Shown here piece after piece: positions 33,225 through 41,749 of a DNA stretch of 52,594 bases. The DNA comes from Allobosea psychrotolerans (GTDB lineage: Bacteria; Pseudomonadota; Alphaproteobacteria; Rhizobiales; Beijerinckiaceae): the NCBI RefSeq assembly GCF_002917105.1, contig NZ_PQFZ01000029.1, forward strand, positions 1 to 52,594, read 5' to 3'. The translations under genes and the position numbers were made by a program. Numbering within the stretch: the stretch's first letter is position 1; every line of letters begins with the position of its first letter. The notes under the pieces were generated by a model. That model saw only the letters and a program-made list of their open reading frames with translations. It was not told the origin of the DNA and did not search any database.

Positions 33225-34658
33225 TCAGCGCCCGTCAGGCGTCTGGGTGCCCCAGAGCAACCCCTTGACCTGGTCATAATGCTTGCGCGCATCATAGGTC
33301 TCGGTCTTGAGCTTCAGCGTCTCGGCCGAAAGCCGGCCGACCGCGGAAAGCACCGAATAGGAGGCGACGACACGGTCGCGCTGCGCCGTGACCAGGGTCG
33401 AGCGGGCGCTGACGAGTTCCTGCTGCGCGTTGAGCACGTCGAGCGTGGTGCGCTGGCCGACCTTGGCCTCCTCGCGCACGCCAGACAGCGCGGTCTCGGC
33501 CGCCTGCACCTGCGCCTGGGCCGCGATGATCTGCGCCTTGGCCGCCTCGAGGCTTCCCCAGGCAGAGACCACCGCCGCACGCACCGTGTCGCGCTGCGTA
33601 TCGACTTCGATCCGGCGCTGACCGGCCGTCTCCTTGGCCTGTCGTGTCCGCGAATAGACCTGACCGCCCTCATAGATCGGCACGGTGAGCGTTCCGATGA
33701 CGCTGGCGCTGGTCCGGTTGTCGCCGAAATAGGTCGAGTCATAGCGCTGCTGGACAATGCCGCGCACGCCGAAGGTCGGGTAGAGATCGGCTTCCGTGAC
33801 CTTGACCTGCAATTCGGCGGCATCGACGCCATGCAGCGAGGCGATGATCGAGGGATGCCCGGTCAGCGCGGTGTTGAGTGCGGCGGGCAGCGATTTCGGC
33901 AGCAGATTCTCGATCGGCCGACCCGGCGCAAGCTGCTTGGGCTCGGTGCCGACATTCTGCCGGAAGCGCGCGATCGAGGTCTTGAGGTTCGATTCGGCCA
34001 GAATCGCTTGCGACTGCGCCGCCGACAGGCGCGCCTCGGCTTGCGCGACGTCGGTCCGCGTCACCTCGCCGACCTGAAAGCGGTCGCGGGTCTGGCGCAG
34101 CTGCTCCTCCAGAACCTCGACGTTGTTGCGGTTGAGATTCAGGATCGCGGTGTCGCGCAGCACGTTCATATAGGAGGTCGCGGCATCGAGCAGGACGTTC
34201 TGCTCGGTGTTGCGCAGCGTCGCGCGTGCGCCCAGCACCAGCGATTCGGCCTGGCTGACAGAGCTGCGCGTCTTGCCGCTGTCGAAGATGTTCTGGTCGA
34301 TCTGCACGCCGCCGCCACGTGAGCCGAGCCGGCTGAGCGTGCTGTTGTGAATCCCCCGCGTCGTGTTCTTGGCGGGGGTGTCGGCCTCGGAAATGCTCGC
34401 GCCGATATCGGCCGAGGCCGTGATCTTTGGCCGATAGCCGGAGAGCGCCTGAGGCACGTTCTCGTTCGTCGCCCGCAACGAAGCACGCTGCGAATTCAGC
34501 GTTGGATTGCCCGAATAGGCCCGCGACAACGCCGCGTCCATGGTTTGAGCGCTGGCGGCGGCAGTGCCCCCGAACAGCAGCGCAACGGCGATCAATGCCG
34601 CGGCACCGAACTCAACCGACTTCTTATCGAACTTCTGTCTCGTCACCGGACGCCTCAT
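33225..34658 (-). CDS. tolC: TolC-family outer membrane efflux protein
   Basis: A 477-residue outer membrane channel. A signal peptide ends at about ASAQ (residue 37). The two OEP repeats form the long helical barrel, with SGYRPKITASADIGASISEAD as the first strand region and LYPTFGVRGIVQQRYDS as its counterpart in the second half. It would serve as the outer channel for multidrug efflux and type I secretion. The ATG at 34658 gives a normal signal peptide; an upstream ATG at 34685 has a better GAGG ribosome binding site and stays possible. It is followed by popZ on the same strand. Confidence 0.92.
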   Translation of the reverse strand: MRRPVTRQKFDKKSVEFGAAALIAVALLFGGTAAASAQTMDAALSRAYSGNPTLNSQRASLRATNENVPQALSGYRPKITASADIGASISEADTPAKNTTRGIHNSTLSRLGSRGGGVQIDQNIFDSGKTRSSVSQAESLVLGARATLRNTEQNVLLDAATSYMNVLRDTAILNLNRNNVEVLEEQLRQTRDRFQVGEVTRTDVAQAEARLSAAQSQAILAESNLKTSIARFRQNVGTEPKQLAPGRPIENLLPKSLPAALNTALTGHPSIIASLHGVDAAELQVKVTEADLYPTFGVRGIVQQRYDSTYFGDNRTSASVIGTLTVPIYEGGQVYSRTRQAKETAGQRRIEVDTQRDTVRAAVVSAWGSLEAAKAQIIAAQAQVQAAETALSGVREEAKVGQRTTLDVLNAQQELVSARSTLVTAQRDRVVASYSVLSAVGRLSAETLKLKTETYDARKHYDQVKGLLWGTQTPDGR

Positions 34659-34808
34659 GTGCGGACTGCTGTCACGCCCAGGCATCGCCCCAGCCTCGGC
34701 ATAAATGTAAGAATCCTTCATACCTGCAACCGGGGCAAGCGCCAACGCCGGCTTGGCCAGAGATCGGGTTTCCGTGTCGCACTGCCGCAAAAATGCGACA
34801 CTCGCCGT

Positions 34809-35450
34809 TCAGAAAACAAAGGCCGGCGCTTTGCGGAATTCCGCCAGAACCGGCGCCGCAGCGTCGAAAACCGGCCGCCCCGAGACGGTTTTTCCCGATT
34901 TCTGATAGAGCTTTACCCGTGCGGCGCGCCCGATCCCCTCGACAACGACGAGCCGGCCGCCATCGCGCAACAAGGAGAAAAGTTCGTCAGGCCCGGTTTC
35001 GCAGGCGCCGCCGACCAGAATCACGTCGAAGCTGTAGTCGGCGGGGCGCTTGGCCGCCACCTTGACAGCGCCGGCATCGGCCCGCGTCAGGGCGGGGCCG
35101 GCCAATGCGGCAGCCTCGGCATCCGGCTCCCAGAGCGTCGCAACAGCGCCCATATTCGCCATCACGGCTGCACCATAGCCAGTGCCGCCGCCATATTCGA
35201 GCGCGTTCTCGCCGGGTTGGACGGCGAGCGCCTGGATCATGCGGATCACGACCATAGGCGTCATCAGCGCCCTCCCCGTGCCAGGCAACGGCACGGACTG
35301 GTCGAGATAGGCCAGATGCGACAGCGTATCGGGCAGGAAGGCCTCGCGTGGCACCGTATCGGCCGCCGCCAGGACGGACCGGTCGGTGATATCATAGGTC
35401 CGCAATTGGCAATCGACCATCATGCGGCGCAGCGCGGCGAAACTGTCCAT
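34809..35450 (-). CDS. Protein-L-isoaspartate O-methyltransferase-like protein
   Basis: A 213-residue methyltransferase. MMVDCQLRTYDITDRSVLAAADTVPREAFLP matches the N-terminus of the PCMT family, and ALEYGGGTGYGAAVMANMG is the S-adenosylmethionine loop (usually EIGTGSGY, here EYGGGTGY). The altered loop is common in the alphaproteobacterial version beside tolC and may mean a different substrate. The start at 35450 removes an Arg-rich extension. It lies upstream of tolC on the same strand. Confidence 0.88.
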   Translation of the reverse strand: MDSFAALRRMMVDCQLRTYDITDRSVLAAADTVPREAFLPDTLSHLAYLDQSVPLPGTGRALMTPMVVIRMIQALAVQPGENALEYGGGTGYGAAVMANMGAVATLWEPDAEAAALAGPALTRADAGAVKVAAKRPADYSFDVILVGGACETGPDELFSLLRDGGRLVVVEGIGRAARVKLYQKSGKTVSGRPVFDAAAPVLAEFRKAPAFVF

Positions 35451-35739
35451 GTCCCGAAATCTCCGTCTGCGACACCAGGCCGGCGGCTCGCGGCCGGCGC
35501 CACCAAAAGCGCGCCGATACGCCATCGCCCGGGGTCCGAGCCAAGCCTATCGACCGATCCGACAGCTTTTGTTCGAGGCTGCGTCAAAAGGCAAGACGCG
35601 AGGGAGGAGTAGCCCCACCCGGGCATGACGCGGTGAGAAGATGACCAGACGAAGACATGGCGCGACGAAGACACAGCGCACCGCCGGAGCGATTCCGGAA
35701 TCTCGTCCTGACCATGATCAGAAACTGGGTCTGGAAAAT

Positions 35740-35813
35740 TGGAGGCCTCGCCCGGAATCGAACCGGGGTGCAAGGATTTGCAGTCCTCTGCGTAACCACT
35801 CCGCCACGAGGCC
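35740..35813 (-). tRNA. tRNA-Cys (GCA)
   Basis: A 74-nt cloverleaf on the minus strand. The acceptor stem is GGCCTCG/CGAGGCC, the anticodon loop is CTGCAAA with anticodon GCA, and the T-loop is GGTTCGATTCC. The 3' CCA is encoded (35740-35742). Confidence 0.97.
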
Positions 35814-36001
35814 TTCCCGATGTCCGCGCTGGCGTGACATCTTGCACGGCGTATAACCACATGCCGGGCCGGGCCGCAACCCATCCTCGCCACGCCGCGC
35901 GGCATGTCCCATGGACAAATTGGTGAGCCGACGTTTTCCCACCTGCTTTGTCGCAAAGGGCTTGCGCGGCTCCGGTGGCATGGGTATACGGCGGCCACTG
36001 A

Positions 36002-36076
36002 TCCCGGATAGCTCAGCGGTAGAGCAATCGACTGTTAATCGATTGGTCGCAGGTTCGAATCCTGCTCCGGGAGCCA
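36002..36076 (+). tRNA. tRNA-Asn (GTT)
   Basis: A 75-nt cloverleaf. The acceptor stem is TCCCGGA/TCCGGGA, the D-arm is GCTCAGCGGTAGAGC, the anticodon loop is CTGTTAA with anticodon GTT, and the T-loop is GGTTCGAATCC. The 3' CCA is encoded. Confidence 0.97.
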
Positions 36077-36084
36077 GCAAATTC

Positions 36085-36117
36085 AAGGGCCAGGCGCAAA
36101 TCGCCTAGGCCCTTTTT
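36085..36117 (+). terminator. Rho-independent terminator of tRNA-Asn
   Basis: AAGGGCC-AGGCG pairs with CGCCT-(A)-GGCCCTT across a short loop, with one bulged A, and runs into TTTTT (36113-36117). It starts 9 bp after the tRNA 3' end. Confidence 0.85.
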
Positions 36118-36282
36118 GCTGTCGCGCTGCACGATGGGCGCATTGCAGTGCGCAGTTCCGGGCACCATCAATGTGACGCCTTCACCACGACATCGTCACG
36201 AAATGGTCAGCCGCCATTCAGCCTCTGACCGCATTTGCGGTGTGAGCTAGGCCGTTCATCCGCAACTGATGGAGGAACGTCC

Positions 36283-36651
36283 ATGCGCATGATCACAACC
36301 TTGGCCACCGGAGCCGCGCTCGCATTGTCCGTGGCTGCGAATGCACAGACCCCTTCGCCCTCGCCCGCCCGCCCACCGACATCTGCACCGCAAGCCCCAT
36401 CGGCCCCGCCGACGATTCAATCGGTCAACGTGGTCGATATCAGTGAATTACCGGCCGCGACTCAATCCCAGGTCACAGAGATCGTCGCCCAACGCGGAGA
36501 TGGCGAGCTTCAAAAGCTCCGCAGCTCGGTCGACTCCACGCCGACCGTCAAATCGGCTCTGGAAGCCAAGGGACTGTCGTCGACCCATGTTCTTTTCGCG
36601 CAGATGAGCGAGAGCGGGCTGCTCACGATCGTCACCAAGAAGGCGGGCTAA
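36283..36651 (+). CDS. Small secreted protein, Pro-rich N-terminus
   Basis: A 122-residue protein. The signal peptide ends at about residue 22 (VAANAQTP). A Pro/Ser/Ala-rich linker (residues about 23-48) leads to a compact domain of about 70 residues that ends SESGLLTIVTKKAG. GGAGGAAC at 36271-36278 precedes the ATG at 36283. No family is recognised. Confidence 0.7.
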   Translation: MRMITTLATGAALALSVAANAQTPSPSPARPPTSAPQAPSAPPTIQSVNVVDISELPAATQSQVTEIVAQRGDGELQKLRSSVDSTPTVKSALEAKGLSSTHVLFAQMSESGLLTIVTKKAG

Positions 36652-36765
36652 GCCTGTGGACGGCCCGGCGCTCGCTTGCGCCGGGCTTGTGATTCCCTGG
36701 CGCCGCGCGCGAGCAGGCGTCCAGGGGACTCGCCCGATCGTCGTGAGAGTCCCGTTTGAAACTCC

Positions 36766-36883
36766 AGCCCTCATCCTGAGGAGCCGCGCAGCGGCGTCTC
36801 GAAGGATGCTCCAGATGGTTCGGGAGCCTCCTGGAGCATCCTTCGAGACGCGCTCCCGCGGAGCGCTCCTCAGGATGAGGGCT
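36766..36883. repeat. Large dispersed inverted repeat, family D
   Basis: Outer arms AGCCCTCATCCTGAGGAGC and GCTCCTCAGGATGAGGGCT are perfect complements; the inner arms GTCTCGAAGGATGCTCCAG and CTGGAGCATCCTTCGAGAC are too. A half copy lies at 48553-48606. The gap 36652-36998 (347 bp) holds this repeat and no gene that I can support. Confidence 0.85.
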
Positions 36884-36998
36884 CGGGAGGTCCGCATCCT
36901 CTCTCGTCCCTGAACGCAGCTGAACTTTTCCGTTCATCGGCAGTTCCGTGGCGCCGGCTTAGATCGGAGCCATGCCGATTCATCGGAAGGAGACTTCA

Positions 36999-37316
36999 AT
37001 GCGTAAACTGATCCTCGCCGCGAGCCTGGCGCTTGGTGCCGCGGCGTTCCTGCCCGCAATCGCCGAGGCCGCGCCTGCCTTTGCCTCGGGCCGGGAGGTC
37101 CAAGTTCCAGCAGGCGAAGCTTCGGCCGGCGACATCCAGCAGGTCCAGTATCGCGACTGGCGCGATGATGGCCGCCGCTTCGACGGGCGCCGGGAGTTCC
37201 GCCACGGCCCGCGCCGTTATGGTCCTCCGGCCTATGGACGTCGTTATGGCGGCCCGCCGCCCTATTATGCGCGTCACCACCACCGCCGCTATTACGGCCG
37301 GCCCTATTACCGCTGA
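36999..37316 (+). CDS. Small secreted Arg/Tyr/His-rich protein
   Basis: A 105-residue protein. A signal peptide ends at about residue 24 (AIAEAAPAF). The C-terminal half is rich in Arg, Tyr, Gly and Pro (RRYGPPAYGRRYGGPPPYYARHHHRRYYGRPYYR), resembling the RYG stretch of the BA14K protein at 22099 but without the BA14K motif. GGAAGGAGA precedes the ATG at 36999. The His/Tyr tail may bind metal or cell-surface sugar; that is inference. Confidence 0.72.
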   Translation: MRKLILAASLALGAAAFLPAIAEAAPAFASGREVQVPAGEASAGDIQQVQYRDWRDDGRRFDGRREFRHGPRRYGPPAYGRRYGGPPPYYARHHHRRYYGRPYYR

Positions 37317-37362
37317 TTGTCCAGGTCGCTGATCGTCCAGGTCAGCGATCGTCCAAGCCAGG
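37315..37362 (+). repeat. Three tandem 16-bp repeats
   Basis: GATTGTCCAGGTCGCT, GATCGTCCAGGTCAGC and GATCGTCCAAGCCAGG lie end to end. They begin within the stop codon of the preceding gene and end at its terminator. Confidence 0.65.
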
Positions 37363-37395
37363 CCGCGCCGCAGCACCACGCTGCGGCGCGGTTTT
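37363..37395 (+). terminator. Rho-independent terminator
   Basis: The stem CCGCGCCGCAG/CTGCGGCGCGG is 11 bp and perfect, with loop CACCACG, followed by TTTT. It ends the plus-strand small secreted gene before the convergent chemoreceptor gene. Confidence 0.9.
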
Positions 37396-37430
37396 CACAT
37401 GCGACATGCAAGGGCAGAATCAGAGACGAA

Positions 37431-38804
37431 TCAGGCGGCGGCGACTGTCGCGCCGAGCTCGCCGACCAGGGCGCGCAGCGTCTCCGCGCTTCTGGCGAGG
37501 CCGAGAGCCGTCGTCTCCACCCTGTCGATCGCCGCGATGGTTTCCGTCATGGCCTGGCTCGAGCGCCGCGCGCCGCTGACCACATCGGAGGACTGCGCCG
37601 AGATCAGGCGCGCAGCCTCCGAAATCCGGCCGGCCAGGCCGAATTGCGAGGCGAAGGTAACGACCGCCTCGTTGCTGAGACGCGAAATCGTCTCGACGCT
37701 GTCGGTAATGGCGTCGACGCTGCCGACGCAGCGCCGCGTCGCGGTCTCGATCTTCTCGATCTGTCCAGCGACGGCCTGCGTTGCGGTCCCGGTCTGCGCG
37801 GCCAGGTTCTTGACCTCATGGGCGACGACCGCAAAGCCCCTGCCGGCATCCCCGGCGCGCGCGGCCTCGATCGTGGCGTTCAGCGCCAGCAGATTGGTCT
37901 GGTCGGAGATCTGCTTGATGACGGCCACGATCGAGCCGACCTGTTCGATGACCCCGGCCAGATCGGCCATCGAATCCTTGATGTCGGAGGCATGCGCCAC
38001 GCTGGTCGCCGTCGCCTCGGCCGCGCCGGACAGGCGCGCGCCCATATCGCTGGTGAGCTGGTGCAGTTGGCTGGTGGTATCGGCGCTTTCGGCCGCCAGG
38101 CGATAGGCCTTGGTCGAAGCGACCTCGGCCTCGCTCGACTGCTCCAGCGTCGCTTGCGCCTTCTCCAGCATCTGCCGCGCCGCCGTGGTCAATTCGCGGG
38201 CGCTGCTTTCGAATGTCGTGCCGAGCGCTTCCGTCCTCTGGCTGAAGGCCTTGAGCGCCCCATCGAGAGAGACATGCCGCTCGACGACGGCGCGGCGCGT
38301 CTCATGCTGCTCGACGGCGATGGCGCAGACCAGGTCGAAATAAAGCAGCCGCATCAGCAGGTCGACATCGCGCGGCGACACGGCCTGTCCGAGCAGGCGC
38401 CGCATGCCACGACCGGCGCGCGCCTGCAGCAGCGGAAGCACCAGTTTCTGGCCGACCTGCAATCGCGCCCTGGCGCCGATCATCGAGTCGAACTCGACTT
38501 TCAGCATCTGTTCGAGGGAGGCCAGATAGCTCTCGTCGAAACGCGCCTGAAACAGCACGTTGAAATGCGACACGACCGCACGCGTCAGCGCCTCTCCATG
38601 GATATCGAGCGAAGCCCGGCTCGACTTCAGATGGTCCTTGGTGATGCTGATATTGTGCCGGATGACGCGCTCGATGATACGAGCGACTTCGGGCGCGAGC
38701 TGACGCGCCAGTTCGCGACACTCATCGTCGATTCCGTAGAGCCGCAGGCGCGGCTCGATTTCGTCGACCGTCGGAATCTGGATGTTACGCGAATCGAGGC
38801 GCAT
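37431..38804 (-). CDS. Soluble methyl-accepting chemotaxis protein with globin-coupled-type sensor
   Basis: A 457-residue cytoplasmic chemoreceptor with no hydrophobic segment long enough to cross a membrane. Residues about 10-160 look like a globin-coupled sensor domain; residues about 200-450 are the signalling hairpin, with tip QISDQTNLLALNATIEAARAGDAGRGFAVVAHEVKNLAAQT. In the sensor, the segment that carries the proximal heme His in HemAT-like proteins reads KVEFDSMIGARARLQVGQ and has no His, so heme binding is doubtful. No che genes are nearby. The start ATG is at 38804. Confidence 0.87.
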   Translation of the reverse strand: MRLDSRNIQIPTVDEIEPRLRLYGIDDECRELARQLAPEVARIIERVIRHNISITKDHLKSSRASLDIHGEALTRAVVSHFNVLFQARFDESYLASLEQMLKVEFDSMIGARARLQVGQKLVLPLLQARAGRGMRRLLGQAVSPRDVDLLMRLLYFDLVCAIAVEQHETRRAVVERHVSLDGALKAFSQRTEALGTTFESSARELTTAARQMLEKAQATLEQSSEAEVASTKAYRLAAESADTTSQLHQLTSDMGARLSGAAEATATSVAHASDIKDSMADLAGVIEQVGSIVAVIKQISDQTNLLALNATIEAARAGDAGRGFAVVAHEVKNLAAQTGTATQAVAGQIEKIETATRRCVGSVDAITDSVETISRLSNEAVVTFASQFGLAGRISEAARLISAQSSDVVSGARRSSQAMTETIAAIDRVETTALGLARSAETLRALVGELGATVAAA

Positions 38805-38958
38805 TCAGTGCAGATCTCTCCGGAGCGCAGGAGAAAAAACGAGCTTTCAAAGCGCGCCATATCAGCGTCACACTGGTTAAAATGCGATGAAATCGCCAAC
38901 CGCACGGCGTTTCCCAGCCATGGCCGGCAGCGGATCCGAACCCAATCCCGCACGAGGG

Positions 38959-39765
38959 TCAGGTTCCGTCGCGCCTCATTGCCTTGCCCCGGGGCATCAA
39001 TCGCGCCACGAGCCAGAAATAGACGGGATAGGGCAGACAATTCACCGCCTTGGCGAACCAGGCCAGGCGCCGCGGAAAGGCGATCTCGAAACCGCCGCGC
39101 GCGAAACCGTCGACGATGCGCCGGGCCGCGCCCTCGATCGGCATCAGCAAGGGCATCGGATATCCGTTCCTGCGGGTCAGCGGCGTGTCGACGAAGCCCG
39201 GATTGACCAGTTGCAGCCGGATGCCGAGCCTGTCGCAGTCGAATTTCAGCGCCTCGCAGAGATGGATCACGGCTGCCTTGGAGGCTCCATAGGCTGCTCC
39301 GCGCGGCATGCCGCCATAGCCCGCGATCGAGGCGTTGACGGCGATCTGCCCCCGGCCGCGCCGTGTCATGCGCTCCAGCACGGCGGCCAGCCCCTTGGCC
39401 ACGCCGAACAGGTTGACGGCGAAAGCTTGCTCGAAGGCTGCAAGATCGAACGCGCCGGAATGGACATGAGGGGCGATGCCGGCATTGAGGAAGGCGAGCG
39501 CGATCGGGCCGTGCACGCTCTCGATTCCGTCCACCACCGCCTGCATCGCGAGGGTCTCGGTCACGTCGCCGACGTGGGCGACGATGCGGCCGGGCAATCC
39601 TTCCGCGCGCCGGGCGATATCCTCGAGCAGATCGAGCCGGCGCGCGGTGATCGCGACGGTCCAGCCCCGCCGCGCCAGTTCGAGCGAAACCGCCTCGCCG
39701 ATGCCCGAACTCGCACCCGTGACCCAGGCGACGCCGTCCTTCGGCTGCATGCGCGGCAATGACAT
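38959..39765 (-). CDS. Short-chain dehydrogenase/reductase
   Basis: A 268-residue SDR. The cofactor motif is TGASSGIG, followed by LNAG, and the catalytic Ser-Tyr-Lys appear as NASIAGYGGMPRGAAYGASKAA. A C-terminal hydrophobic helix (WFAKAVNCLPYPVYFWLVARLM) suggests membrane attachment, common in SDRs acting on lipids. GGGAG lies 5 bp before the ATG at 39765. It is divergent from the AlaX gene. The substrate is unknown. Confidence 0.88.
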   Translation of the reverse strand: MSLPRMQPKDGVAWVTGASSGIGEAVSLELARRGWTVAITARRLDLLEDIARRAEGLPGRIVAHVGDVTETLAMQAVVDGIESVHGPIALAFLNAGIAPHVHSGAFDLAAFEQAFAVNLFGVAKGLAAVLERMTRRGRGQIAVNASIAGYGGMPRGAAYGASKAAVIHLCEALKFDCDRLGIRLQLVNPGFVDTPLTRRNGYPMPLLMPIEGAARRIVDGFARGGFEIAFPRRLAWFAKAVNCLPYPVYFWLVARLMPRGKAMRRDGT

Positions 39766-39978
39766 CGAGGCTCCCGGGAGCAGCCGACGGATCATCGTGC
39801 TACTCATCGCGCTATCTAGTCCCTGCGGTCGGGAGACGGAAGGGCCAGGCGCAGTAGCGGCGCGCTAACCCCAGGAAAGCTGCTTTATCCCCAGAGAATG
39901 CATTCTGGCGCGGCCAGCCCAATCCGTGCAATCTCCGCACCCCGCGCCGCCGAAGCGCGCCCCAGGGATACTGCGACC

Positions 39979-40707
39979 ATGCCGACCGAATTGCTGTTTC
40001 GCCAGGATGCCTATCTGAAGGAGACGCCGGCACGCATCGAAGCCGTGAACGAGCGCGGCGGCGTCATCCTCGACAGGACGGTGTTCTACGCGACCGGTGG
40101 CGGGCAGCCGGGCGACGCCGGCAAGCTCATTCGCGCAGACGGTAGCGAGATTGCGATCGGCACGGCGATCTACGATCCCGAGGACAAGAGCCGCGTGATC
40201 CATGTTCCCCTTGCAGGACAGCTTGAAGGACAGGCCGCTCCGCAACCCGGCGAGACCGTGACAGCCGTGCTCGACTGGGAGCGCCGGCTTAAGCGCATGC
40301 GAATCCACACGGCGCTGCATCTGCTCAGCGTCGTCTTGTCCTATCCGGTGACGGGCGGGGCGATCGGCGAGGGCGACGGGCGGCTCGATTTCGACATTCC
40401 CGAAGGCGGCCTCGACAAGGCCGAGATCTCCGAGACCCTCAACGCCCTGATCGCCCGCAACGCCGAAGTCACCGAAAGCTGGATCACGGATGAGGAGCTC
40501 GACGCCAATCCGGGCCTGGTCAAGACGATGTCGGCGAAGCCGCCGCGCGGCTCGGGCCGTGTCCGCTTGGTGGCCATCGGCGACATCGATCTGCAGCCCT
40601 GCGGCGGCACCCATGTCCGCAACACCGCCGAGATCGGCCTTGTCGCGGTCACGGATATCGAGAAGAAGGGCAAGCAGAACCGGCGTGTCCGCATCGCGCT
40701 CGCCTAG
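39979..40707 (+). CDS. alaX: Alanyl-tRNA editing protein (AlaX)
   Basis: A 242-residue stand-alone editing domain related to the AlaRS C-terminal half. The zinc ligands are His110 and His114 (HTALH) with Cys and His in QPCGGTHV. RTVFYATGGGQPGDAG near residue 33 is the usual N-terminal beta-barrel signature, so this is the longer AlaX-M type. It hydrolyses Ser or Gly wrongly attached to tRNA-Ala. The start at 39979 is chosen since translation upstream has no homology character. A family A repeat begins at its stop codon. Confidence 0.92.
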   Translation: MPTELLFRQDAYLKETPARIEAVNERGGVILDRTVFYATGGGQPGDAGKLIRADGSEIAIGTAIYDPEDKSRVIHVPLAGQLEGQAAPQPGETVTAVLDWERRLKRMRIHTALHLLSVVLSYPVTGGAIGEGDGRLDFDIPEGGLDKAEISETLNALIARNAEVTESWITDEELDANPGLVKTMSAKPPRGSGRVRLVAIGDIDLQPCGGTHVRNTAEIGLVAVTDIEKKGKQNRRVRIALA

Positions 40708-40807
40708 AGCATTTTCGAGCGAAGTGGGCACCGGTTCGCGTGAAGAAAATGCGATAAAACAAAGAGGTAGAGTATTTCCGCGATTCGGAGAAACGCGGAA
40801 ATACTCT
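40706..40807 (+). repeat. Dispersed palindromic element, family A (best copy)
   Basis: It starts AGAGCATTTTCGAGCGAAGT, holds a GCGTGAAGAAAATGCG box with two AAAATGC/GCATTTT-type arms, and ends in AGAGTATTTCCGCG...CGCGGAAATACTCT, a near-perfect hairpin. It is the same element as 91-192 in inverse orientation. Confidence 0.8.
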
Positions 40808-40887
40808 AGATCCAAAAGTTGAGAGCATTGCTCTGAAGCCAGGTCCAGCCGCCGATAAGCGGCCGCAACGTCAAGGAAATGCCGATC

Positions 40888-41745
40888 ATGGCCAGCGACA
40901 ACGTCTTCGTCTCCACGGAATGGCTCGCCGAGCGCCTGAACGCGCCCGATGTCGTCGTGGTCGACGGCTCCTGGTACCTGCCCGTCCATGGCCGCGACCC
41001 GCATGCCGAATATGCGCAGCGCCGCATCCCGGGCGCGCTGCGCTTCGACATCGACACCGTCAAGGATACCGGCTCCGACCTGCCCCATATGCTGCCGCGG
41101 CCGGAGGCTTTCGCGGCCGCCGTCGGCGCGATGGGCATCGGCGACGGCATGCGCATCGTCGTCTATGACGGGCTTGGCCTGTTCTCGGCGCCGCGCGTGC
41201 GCTGGACCTTCAAGACCTTCGGCGCCAAGGACGTGGTCATCCTCGAAGGCGGCTTCCCGAAATGGCAGGCGGAAGGCCGCCCGATCGAGGAAGGCCCGCC
41301 GCGCTCCCGCTCGGCCCGCACCTTCACCGCACGCCTCGACCATTCCGCCATCGCCGACGCCGACGACGTCGAGCGCGCGCTCGGCAGCGGCGCCGTCCAG
41401 GTCGTCGATGCCCGTCCCGCCGACCGCTTCCGCGGCGAGGCGCCCGAGCCACGCCCTGGTGTGCGGTCGGGCCATATGCCGGGCGCGCTCAACCTGCCCT
41501 TTCCCGCCATCATGCAGGACGGCAAGCTGAAATCGCCCGACGCGATCGCGGCCGCCTTCACGGAAGCCGGCGTCGATCTCGACAAGCCCCTGATCACGAG
41601 CTGCGGCTCGGGCGTCTCGGCGGCGATCCTCTCGGCCGCGCTGGAGACGATCGGTAAGCCGGCGCGCGCCCTCTATGACGGTTCCTGGGCGGAATGGGGC
41701 TCGAGCGAGCGCCCGATCGCCACCGGCCCGGCGAAGAAGGGCTGA
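40888..41745 (+). CDS. sseA: 3-mercaptopyruvate/thiosulfate sulfurtransferase
   Basis: A 285-residue tandem rhodanese. The N-terminal rhodanese domain is structural (DVVVVDGSWYLP through GDGMRIVVYDGLGLFSAPRVRWTFKTFGAKDVVILEGGF), and the C-terminal one is catalytic with Cys239 in ITSCGSGVSA. It transfers sulfur from mercaptopyruvate or thiosulfate to cyanide or thiols. AAGGA lies 10 bp before ATG 40888; an ATG at 40879 is only 1 bp from it. The next gene starts 4 bp after the stop, so it is in an operon with a His-rich cupin. Confidence 0.93.
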   Translation: MASDNVFVSTEWLAERLNAPDVVVVDGSWYLPVHGRDPHAEYAQRRIPGALRFDIDTVKDTGSDLPHMLPRPEAFAAAVGAMGIGDGMRIVVYDGLGLFSAPRVRWTFKTFGAKDVVILEGGFPKWQAEGRPIEEGPPRSRSARTFTARLDHSAIADADDVERALGSGAVQVVDARPADRFRGEAPEPRPGVRSGHMPGALNLPFPAIMQDGKLKSPDAIAAAFTEAGVDLDKPLITSCGSGVSAAILSAALETIGKPARALYDGSWAEWGSSERPIATGPAKKG

Positions 41746-41749
41746 GATC

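Noticed and set aside
32328..34322. A 664-residue plus-strand open frame across popZ and tolC
   Set aside because: Same reason: antisense to two well-supported genes, no domain visible.
36766..36883. A CRISPR array or insertion sequence
   Set aside because: The structure is a single large inverted repeat without regular spacers, transposase or target duplication. No CRISPR-like spacing was seen anywhere in the window.
22099..37316. The two Arg/Tyr-rich secreted proteins (22099-22548, 36999-37316) as paralogues
   Set aside because: They share composition but only the first has the BA14K motif, so paralogy is not shown.
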